Source of the DNA: Hyphomonadaceae bacterium
GTDB taxonomy: Bacteria > Pseudomonadota > Alphaproteobacteria > Caulobacterales > Hyphomonadaceae
Direction: 5' to 3'
Length of the DNA: 9,654 bases
Assembly (NCBI GenBank): GCA_030696545.1
Contig: JAUYSA010000274.1
Span: 1 to 9,654, forward strand
Shown here: positions 4,597 through 9,654 of the stretch, piece by piece
How positions within the stretch are numbered: the stretch's first letter is position 1
Layout: each line of letters starts with the position of its first letter
Position numbers and translations under genes: made by a program
The notes under the pieces: model-generated
Seen by the model: only the letters and a program-made list of their open reading frames with translations
Databases searched by the model: none
Told to the model about the DNA's origin: nothing

Positions 4597-5688
4597 ATGC
4601 TTGGCATGTCAGGATCAGGCCGATCCGCACTGGCTCTCCTGGCGGCCTGCATGCTTTGTGCGTGCGGGACGCAGACAGCTGCACCTGTGGCTTCGCTTGA
4701 GGCGCCGGCCGGGTATGTCGCGGTGCGGATTGGCGATGGACCGATCATCTCGCCGGAGACCGATCCGACGATCGGGCACAACATTCAGGGTCCCTCGCTG
4801 ATCCGCGTGCCGGACTGGGCGCCGAACCGGCTGGGCCGGTACTACCTGTATTTCGCCGATCACAAGGGCGCGTACATCCGGCTCGCTTACGCGGATCGGA
4901 TCGAGGGGCCGTGGAAAATCCATCGGCCTGGTGCGCTGAACATCACCGACACGCCCTTCCCGCATGAGCCACCGACATTCACCGACCAGCAGATGGCGGA
5001 CTATCGCGTGCGGGCGAAGGCGGCCGGGCTCGATATCGAGCAGTTTCCCGATCTGGCGAAGGAGATGACGACGCCGCATGTCGCCTCGCCAGACGTGCAT
5101 ATCGACGAGAAGAACAAGCGCATCGTGATGTATTATCACGGGCTTGAAAGCTTTGCGCAGCAGGTGACGCGCGTGGCGACGTCCAAGGACGGCATAAACT
5201 TCACGTCCGGCAAGGAGATCCTTGGACGGACTTACTGGCGTGCGTTTCCGCACGACGGGATGACGTATGCGCTGGCGATGCCGGGCGTGCTGTATCGATC
5301 AGCGGATGCGCTGTCGGGATTCCAGACCGGGCCTACGCTGTTCAATCCAGACATGCGACACTCGGCTGTCTTCCAGCGCGGGAACACGCTGTACGTCGTG
5401 TGGACGCAGGTGGCGACAGATCCGCCCGAGCGGATCATGATGAGCACGATCGATATTTCCGGGCCGTGGGAGACGTGGAAGGAAAGCGCGCCGGTTGAAC
5501 TGCTGCGACCTGAGCGGGATTGGGAAGGCGGCAACCTGCCGCTTGCCAGATCAGCGCGGAGCTTCCCGCCGGGGCGCGTGAACCAGCTGCGTGATCCGGC
5601 GATCTATGAGGAAGGTGGGCGCATCTACATGCTCTATGCCGTGGCCGGAGAGAGCGGGATTGCGCTGGCGGAGCTCAAACTCCGCTGA
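4597..5688 (+). CDS. Lipoprotein with GH43/GH117-like five-bladed beta-propeller
   Basis: A 363-residue exported protein. The signal sequence contains two candidate lipoboxes, LAAC (Cys18) and LCAC (Cys23), so lipidation is likely at one of them. The rest has repeated blade-like strand patterns of the five-bladed propeller glycosidases: NIQGPSLIRVP (62-72), YYLYFADHKGAYIRLAYAD (82-100), HVASPDVHID (161-170), RIVMYYHG (175-182), RHSAVFQRGNTLYVVWTQ (254-271) and a final LRDPAIYEEGGRIYMLYAV (331-349). Acidic residues in SPDVH and RDP are placed like functional residues in GH43/GH32/GH117-type enzymes, but I cannot assign a catalytic triad. The likely role is a surface or periplasmic enzyme or binding protein for a glycan. 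Translation depends on the hairpin-embedded GGAGG. Its 3' end overlaps the convergent sigma-factor gene by 14 bases. Confidence 0.78.
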   Translation: MLGMSGSGRSALALLAACMLCACGTQTAAPVASLEAPAGYVAVRIGDGPIISPETDPTIGHNIQGPSLIRVPDWAPNRLGRYYLYFADHKGAYIRLAYADRIEGPWKIHRPGALNITDTPFPHEPPTFTDQQMADYRVRAKAAGLDIEQFPDLAKEMTTPHVASPDVHIDEKNKRIVMYYHGLESFAQQVTRVATSKDGINFTSGKEILGRTYWRAFPHDGMTYALAMPGVLYRSADALSGFQTGPTLFNPDMRHSAVFQRGNTLYVVWTQVATDPPERIMMSTIDISGPWETWKESAPVELLRPERDWEGGNLPLARSARSFPPGRVNQLRDPAIYEEGGRIYMLYAVAGESGIALAELKLR

Positions 5689-6904
5689 TTGCGTCGAGCT
5701 TGCGGGAGAGAAAGATACGCTGTCCCGGCTCCTCGGTCAGGCCGATCGCTGAAACAAGTGATGCACGCGCCTCATCAGCGCGGCCAAGATGCTCCAGAAT
5801 GTGCGCCCGCGCGCACCACCATGGCTGGTAAGTCCGCACAGCCTGCGGCGGCAACTCATCCAGCATGACAAGCGCTTCCTGCGGGCGACCATCATCTGCA
5901 TGTACAACGGCGCGGCTTACCATTGCGCCGAGCGATGGATGCTCGCTGCACAGAAAATCATACAAATGCACAAGCGCCCGCACCTGCGTGATTCCGGTTA
6001 CGGCCCGCTGCACGTGGACTGATTGTATCGCCGCCTCCGTCTGGAAACGGCCGAACACGCCAAAGCGCGACGCGGCGGTCAGCAATCCTTCGGCCTCGAT
6101 AATCATGTCGCGCGACCATAACCTGTAGTCCTGCGCCGTCAGCGGAATGAGGACGCCCGATGCATCGCGCCGGGCCGCCGTGCGCGCCTCGCAGTATAGC
6201 AACAGCGCGAGCAATCCCTTAGCCTCGGGCTGTTCAGGCATGAGGTGCGCGGTCAGCCGGGCCAGGAACATGGCTTCCGAAGCAAGGCCACGCACGCCGC
6301 TGTCTGCCCCGGAGATCGCATCCCAGCCGACGCCATAAGCAGCATAGATCGCCGACAGCACGTCCGCGATACGTTCGGTCAAGACGTTGCCTGCGGGCGT
6401 TTCGAACGCGATTCCGGACTCCCTTATCCGCGTCTTCGCGCGCACCAGGCGCTGGCTCATGGCGGATGGCGACGTAAGGAAGGCTGCTGCGATACGCGCT
6501 GCATCAAGCCCAAGCACCGTCTGCAGCATCAGCGGCGCGCGGGCGCCTGCATCGATCTCTGGATGTGAGCACACGAACATCAGCCGTAACCTGTCGTCCG
6601 GAAATTCAGGCGAGGTGCGAGTCATCGCTTCCTCGTATGCCAGCTCGATCGCCGGCAATGCGGCGTGCCTTACCCGCTGGTGGCGCGTATCGTGCCCGAC
6701 AACCCGCCGCGCCGCTGTCAGCAACCACGCCTCTGGCGTTTCGGGCACGCCGGTTTCAGGCCAGGTGCGCAGGGCGGCAGCGAAGGCTTCCGAGAGCGCA
6801 TCCTCGGCGATGGCGACATCTCGCGAACGAACACTGAGATAGGCGATAAGCCGCCCGTAGGACGCGCGCGCAGCGGTTTCGATCGCACTGCGCGCGCCAT
6901 CCAT
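5675..6904 (-). CDS. ECF42-type RNA polymerase sigma factor with TPR-like C-terminal extension
   Basis: A 409-residue protein, about twice the size of a standard ECF sigma factor. Sigma-2 spans about 10-75 (AEDALSEAFAAALRTWP, ETPEAWLLTAARR). Sigma-4 spans about 105-165, with RLRLMFVCSHPEID (105-118) and the helix-turn-helix region VLGLDAARIAAAFLTS...MSQRLVRAKTRIR. Residues about 170-409 form the long helical extension characteristic of ECF42, ending in TPR-like repeats (PQEALVMLDELP, WWCARAHILEHLGRADEARASL). The family (ECF42) is known to sit next to DGPF/YCII proteins, as here, and lacks an obvious anti-sigma factor. Start at 6904 rather than an upstream ATG at 6988: its ATG overlaps the YCII stop as TGATG, and GGAGG lies six bases upstream. 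The extra N-terminal residues would only read through the YCII gene. Confidence 0.93.
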   Translation of the reverse strand: MDGARSAIETAARASYGRLIAYLSVRSRDVAIAEDALSEAFAAALRTWPETGVPETPEAWLLTAARRVVGHDTRHQRVRHAALPAIELAYEEAMTRTSPEFPDDRLRLMFVCSHPEIDAGARAPLMLQTVLGLDAARIAAAFLTSPSAMSQRLVRAKTRIRESGIAFETPAGNVLTERIADVLSAIYAAYGVGWDAISGADSGVRGLASEAMFLARLTAHLMPEQPEAKGLLALLLYCEARTAARRDASGVLIPLTAQDYRLWSRDMIIEAEGLLTAASRFGVFGRFQTEAAIQSVHVQRAVTGITQVRALVHLYDFLCSEHPSLGAMVSRAVVHADDGRPQEALVMLDELPPQAVRTYQPWWCARAHILEHLGRADEARASLVSAIGLTEEPGQRIFLSRKLDAISGV

Positions 6905-7272
6905 CAGACGCCTCCGCCGGATGGCGGCGGCAGGACTGGTCGCACTTCGACGGAGCCATAAGACGCAGACGGGCTTCGCGCAGCCCATTCCAGCGCTGCA
7001 TCCAGATCAGCCACTTCGATCACGAAGTATCCGCCCAGCTGTTCCTTGGTGTCAGCGAAAGGTCCGTCCTGCACGTGTCGCACGCCATCGCGCAGGCGTA
7101 CCGTCACCGCTGTGTGCGGGCCCTGAAGGCCGTCACCATTCACAATGATTCCGGCCTGTGTCATTGCACCGATGTACGCGTTCCAGGCGCCCCAATAGCC
7201 GGGCGCGTGCGAGGGATCATTGCGCATGTCGAACTGCGCCTGACCTTCAGAAAACATCAACATGAATTGCAT
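6904..7272 (-). CDS. YCII/DGPF-domain protein, ECF42 partner
   Basis: A 122-residue YCII-related (DGPF) protein, almost the whole of it one domain. It starts MQFMLMFSEG like typical family members. It carries the defining DGPF motif at 69-72 in the context VQDGPFADTKEQLGGYF, then VEVRPV near the C-terminus. Such proteins are a dimeric alpha-beta-barrel family of unclear chemistry that recurs beside ECF42 sigma factors. There are two ATGs. The second (7272) is preferred because AGGAG lies six bases before it, whereas the first (7278) directly abuts that sequence. The stop codon overlaps the sigma-factor start by one base. Cytoplasmic; no signal peptide. A 30-base gap separates it from the upstream exported paralogue. 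Confidence 0.93.
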   Translation of the reverse strand: MQFMLMFSEGQAQFDMRNDPSHAPGYWGAWNAYIGAMTQAGIIVNGDGLQGPHTAVTVRLRDGVRHVQDGPFADTKEQLGGYFVIEVADLDAALEWAARSPSASYGSVEVRPVLPPPSGGGV

Positions 7273-7302
7273 GGTCATCTCCTTCCTGAGTGTGAGCGAT
7301 AA

Positions 7303-7803
7303 TCAGCGAACCGTCATCGGAGGCGCGGGATAGTTTTCGCGGACTTCGATGGCTCCGCCACGCGCAAGAGCCGGCGCCTTGCTGGCCAACCGCAAAGCAT
7401 CCTCCAGAGATGGCGCTTCGATCTGGAAATACCCTCCAAGCAACAGGGCTTCTTTCGCATAGGCGCCGACTGTCTTCTTGCCAGCGGAGAGCGTGCGCGC
7501 GGCTGCCGGGTCCGTTAGGGGAGCGCCGCCGCGCATGGCGCCTGCCGCACCAATCTGCGCCGCGAACTCGCCATAGGCGGACCAATAGGCCTGCGTTTCA
7601 GGCGAACTGCCTTTTCTCAGGTCGATGTCGGCCTGGGTCTCGTAGATGAAGATCGTGAATTCACCGGCGTTGGCGGCAGGCGCCGCAAGCAGCGCGAGCG
7701 GCGCGATGATCGCCGCTGCAAGGTTTCGTGAGGTCGTGTCCTGGCTCCAATGGCGGACGCGAAACGGCGGCGTCCTTGCCAATGAGCCCCGGGCCCCCGG
7801 CAT
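7303..7803 (-). CDS. Exported YCII-like protein with degenerate DGPF motif
   Basis: Residues about 47-166 align along their whole length with the YCII family: FTIFIYETQ at the start, LLLGGYFQIEAPSLEDALRLASKAP, and GGAIEVRENYP at the end match the pattern of the neighbouring YCII protein. The DGPF site reads VGAY (112-115), so the conserved Asp is lost, as are the following acidic residues. Before it stands a clear signal peptide, NLAAAIIAPLALLAAPAANA, with Ala-Asn-Ala before Gly47, so the protein is probably periplasmic. The first ATG (7803) leaves an oddly long 26-residue N-region and has no ribosome site. An ACG at 7737, with GGAG seven bases upstream, would begin the protein exactly at a textbook signal sequence. 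First gene of the operon with the DGPF protein and ECF42 sigma factor. Confidence 0.8.
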   Translation of the reverse strand: MPGARGSLARTPPFRVRHWSQDTTSRNLAAAIIAPLALLAAPAANAGEFTIFIYETQADIDLRKGSSPETQAYWSAYGEFAAQIGAAGAMRGGAPLTDPAAARTLSAGKKTVGAYAKEALLLGGYFQIEAPSLEDALRLASKAPALARGGAIEVRENYPAPPMTVR

Positions 7804-7804
7804 T

Positions 7805-7810
7805 TCGACA
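7805..7810 (-). promoter_or_regulatory. Possible ECF42 -35 element (TGTCGA)
   Basis: TGTCGA reads on the minus strand just upstream of the exported YCII gene and matches the -35 motif that I recall for ECF42 targets. The expected -10 (CG[A/T]C, 16-18 bases further) is not found in good form; the region reads GGCTC. If it is the promoter, transcription begins near 7775, past the ATG at 7803, which supports a downstream start for that gene. Confidence 0.4.
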
Positions 7811-7840
7811 CGCCGGCTGGTTTTTTCTTGCGAGAAAGTT

Positions 7841-7853
7841 GCGCCGTCGGCGC
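7841..7853 (-). terminator. Weak terminator-like hairpin after the hydrolase gene
   Basis: On the minus strand GCGCC-GAC-GGCGC overlaps the last base of the hydrolase stop codon and is followed by AACTTTCTCG, a poor T tract. A second small hairpin TTTCT-CGCA-AGAAA follows. This probably separates the hydrolase transcript from the ECF42 operon, but termination strength looks low. Confidence 0.35.
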
Positions 7854-8788
7854 TATTTAAGCTGCTGCTCGAACCAGGCGACCATCATGTTCATCGCCTC
7901 GTTGGCGATGGCGTCTGTGCGCACGGGATCGGCCAGGACGTAGAAATCGTGGCCGGCCTCCGGGAAGATCTTCAGCTCGTTCTTGACGCCCGCCTTGTCG
8001 AGCGCGGCCTTCATCGTTTCGGATTGCGAGACGGGCACGCCCTTGTCCGCGCCGCCCGAGATGATCAGCGCTGGCGAGTCCTTCGCATCGACGAAGTGGA
8101 TGGGTGAGATGGTTTTGCGGAGGCTGTCGTCGAAGTCTATGACGCCGGCCTTGGGGCGGGCGCCGAGAAGCACGTCGAGATCGGTGGGCGGGAAGTAGGC
8201 GACGATTGCTTTGACGCGATTGTCTGCACGCTCCAGCGGATTGGTTGCGGCTGGGTCGCCATCATCGGCCATTGTGCCGGCGACCAGCGAGAGGTGGCCG
8301 CCAGCGCTGGCGCCCCAGACGCCGATGCGCGCGGGGTCGGCGCCGTAATCCTTCGCGTGCAACTTGATGTGGCGCAGGCCGAGGCGGACATCTTTCACCG
8401 CATCCGGAATCTGGAAGCGCGGCGCGGACGAGTGATAGAGCGCGACGACCGTGAAGCCCTTGTCGATGAGCCACTGATAGCGCGCCTGACGTTCCTCCGG
8501 CGGACCCCATGTGGAGTTCCAGCCAGCGGAGACCATGTTCACGACGAGCGCGCCGTTGGCTTTCTGCGGCTTGAAGACGTCATAGGTGAGCGCCATGCCG
8601 TCGCGATGGCCATAGACCACGTCGCGGACATAGGTGGCGGTTTTGAGTTCGGCGGCTGTGGGGAGGCCGAGGGCTTTGCGTGGATAGCCGCTGAGCGGGG
8701 CGCCGGGATCGGCGGCGGGTTGTGGGGTTTGGGCAAATCCCGAAGACGTAAGTAGAACCGTAGCTATAGCGAGTGCAAATACCCTCAA
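7853..8788 (-). CDS. Secreted alpha/beta hydrolase (esterase-like)
   Basis: A 311-residue protein with a signal peptide (MRVFALAIATVLLTSSGFAQ, cleavage near residue 20). The mature part is an alpha/beta hydrolase of the BD-FAE/esterase-lipase type. The nucleophile elbow is GASAG (Ser161), the acid is probably Asp248 in GGADKGVP, and the base is His280 in EAGHDF, so the triad is complete. The usual HGGG oxyanion-hole motif is replaced by MVSAGWNS (85-92), indicating a divergent subgroup. It likely cleaves ester bonds in the periplasm or outside; the substrate is unknown. The start is TTG at 8788, supported by the strong GGGAGGA site five to six bases upstream; no ATG is close. The TTG overlaps the stop of the upstream gene (TTGA), so translation is coupled to it. 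Confidence 0.92.
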   Translation of the reverse strand: MRVFALAIATVLLTSSGFAQTPQPAADPGAPLSGYPRKALGLPTAAELKTATYVRDVVYGHRDGMALTYDVFKPQKANGALVVNMVSAGWNSTWGPPEERQARYQWLIDKGFTVVALYHSSAPRFQIPDAVKDVRLGLRHIKLHAKDYGADPARIGVWGASAGGHLSLVAGTMADDGDPAATNPLERADNRVKAIVAYFPPTDLDVLLGARPKAGVIDFDDSLRKTISPIHFVDAKDSPALIISGGADKGVPVSQSETMKAALDKAGVKNELKIFPEAGHDFYVLADPVRTDAIANEAMNMMVAWFEQQLK

Positions 8789-9570
8789 GACTTCCTCCCA
8801 TACCTGTCGCGGAAAAAACTTCTACCGTCAAGCATGTCGGCATGAGCTGGATGTGACGTTTGTACGGCGATACCGTCTTTAATAGCCAGCTCGCGCAATT
8901 CGATGAACTGCTCGACCAGTTGTCGCAGTGCCGGGTCATGACGCGCGACAAGACTGTCAAAGTGTCGACTTGCTTCTCGATGATCGCGCTCGATCAGACC
9001 AAGCATAGTTTCACGCGTCTCTCTATAATGCCCCACAACATCCCATTTGGGATCGCCATCGATCGCGAGCATTTCGACCATTTCCAAAACATTCGCTTCG
9101 CGGCGCTCTGTGGACCACTCGTGCGTAGCTTCTCCTCGTTCTCTGACGTAGTCACCGATCACCTTTCTCAACGCGCCCATCTCCGCGCCGAAATCGACGA
9201 CATGACTCAAAGCAACGTACTTGGAAGCCTCGTCAATCCGCCGGAGGAACAAGCGAACACGCTCGTGATACACATAAACCAGATGAAGAAACGTCATCCA
9301 GACAAAGCGAATGTGATCAGACCGTTTGAGAATTCTCGGATCCCATACGTATCGGCGCCCAAATCGCGGTAGCTTTCCGATGTCGTCCAGTGTGCTCGAA
9401 ATTCTCGCCAGAGCGCCAAAGTAAGAGACGACAGCGATATGCGCATTTTCAAGATCAACGTCCCGTTCGGATCGTCCATCCCGCAACAACGCGAGATCTC
9501 CAATCAAAAACTCACGGCCGATCTCTTCCGAAAGACGGTGGAGTAACCCATCGATTGTGCTGAGGCTCAA
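8785..9570 (-). CDS. Orphan helical protein with HEPN-like R-x4-H motif
   Basis: A 261-residue, mostly alpha-helical protein without signal peptide or membrane segments. I recognise no named family with certainty. Around 140-152 it has DYVRERGEATHEW, giving R145-x4-H150 (also R143-x6-H150) between two long helices. This resembles the catalytic motif of HEPN-domain RNases and the Cthe_2314-like HEPN group; this is a motif-level suggestion only. The start TTG at 9570 has GGAG five bases upstream and overlaps the acyl-CoA dehydrogenase stop as TTGA. Its own stop overlaps the hydrolase TTG in the same manner. Three sampled 60-base lines are 48-55% GC, well below neighbouring genes, suggesting acquisition by transfer. 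No partner antitoxin-like gene is visible beside it. Confidence 0.72.
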   Translation of the reverse strand: MSLSTIDGLLHRLSEEIGREFLIGDLALLRDGRSERDVDLENAHIAVVSYFGALARISSTLDDIGKLPRFGRRYVWDPRILKRSDHIRFVWMTFLHLVYVYHERVRLFLRRIDEASKYVALSHVVDFGAEMGALRKVIGDYVRERGEATHEWSTERREANVLEMVEMLAIDGDPKWDVVGHYRETRETMLGLIERDHREASRHFDSLVARHDPALRQLVEQFIELRELAIKDGIAVQTSHPAHADMLDGRSFFRDRYGRKS

Positions 9571-9654
9571 GTCGACTCCGCAAACAGCTCCCGACCAATC
9601 AACCAGCGGCGGATCTCGCTCGTCCCTGCCCCGATCTCGTAGAGCTTGGCGTCG
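9567..9654 (-). CDS. Acyl-CoA dehydrogenase, C-terminal fragment (runs off window)
   Basis: The last 28 codons and the stop of a gene entering from the right edge. The sequence DAKLYEIGAGTSEIRRWLIG followed by RELFAEST is the classic C-terminus of acyl-CoA dehydrogenases (isovaleryl-CoA dehydrogenase-like), FAD enzymes that oxidise acyl-CoA to enoyl-CoA. The GAGTSEIRR segment lies at the FAD/CoA-binding end of the fold. The stop TGA (9569-9567) shares bases with the TTG start of the next gene, so this is the upstream member of an operon. The specific substrate cannot be told from the fragment. Confidence 0.9.
   Translation of the reverse strand, partial: DAKLYEIGAGTSEIRRWLIGRELFAEST

Noticed and set aside
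6905..6988. Upstream ATG at 6988 as sigma-factor start
   Set aside because: The added 28 residues only read through the YCII gene; ATG 6904 has GGAGG and a TGATG overlap.
7782..7787. ECF42 -10 element downstream of TGTCGA
   Set aside because: The bases at 16-18 spacing do not read CG[A/T]C; only the -35 half is supported.

Overview
The window looks like chromosomal DNA from a GC-rich alphaproteobacterium. Base composition, GC3-rich codon use, alphaproteobacterial-style palindromic intergenic repeats and the gene families all fit; Hyphomonadaceae or Caulobacterales is my guess, not something the sequence proves. There are no rRNA, tRNA, CRISPR or transposase genes. Most genes read on the minus strand, and a two-gene stretch (about 3320-5690) reads on the plus strand.

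Left part (1-3260, minus strand). The first codons of an unidentified gene run off the left edge. Next come about 390 gene-free bases holding two stacked palindromic repeat elements (241-288 and 312-447). A MarR-type regulator and a crotonase with an isomerase-type active site form a 4-base-overlapping operon; a TATAAT box lies between two operator-like palindromes just upstream. Behind it come a small lipoprotein, a GNAT acetyltransferase and ndk (nucleoside diphosphate kinase). The GNAT gene lacks a canonical start codon where its conserved fold begins.

Middle (3260-5690, plus strand). A class I SAM-dependent methyltransferase diverges from ndk. After it comes an AT-rich regulatory-looking stretch with a LacI-family-like palindrome and a long inverted repeat. 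Then follow a probable 43-residue secreted micro-protein and a lipoprotein resembling five-bladed beta-propeller glycosidases (GH43/GH117-like). The Shine-Dalgarno sequence of the lipoprotein gene is in a hairpin.

Right part (5675-9654, minus strand). Read 5' to 3', an operon encodes an exported YCII-like protein, a canonical YCII/DGPF protein, and an ECF42-type sigma factor with a C-terminal TPR-like extension. The DGPF-sigma pairing is the known ECF42 arrangement; the extra exported paralogue with a decayed DGPF motif is the unusual part. Upstream lies a second operon: the 3' end of an acyl-CoA dehydrogenase gene, a lower-GC orphan gene with a HEPN-like R-x4-H motif, and a secreted alpha/beta hydrolase. 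These three genes are joined by two 4-base TTGA stop/start overlaps.

The most interesting points are the ECF42 locus with an exported DGPF paralogue, the foreign-looking HEPN-like gene fitted into a metabolic operon, the twin-palindrome MarR promoter, and two genes (GNAT and the exported YCII protein) whose best starts appear to be non-standard codons.
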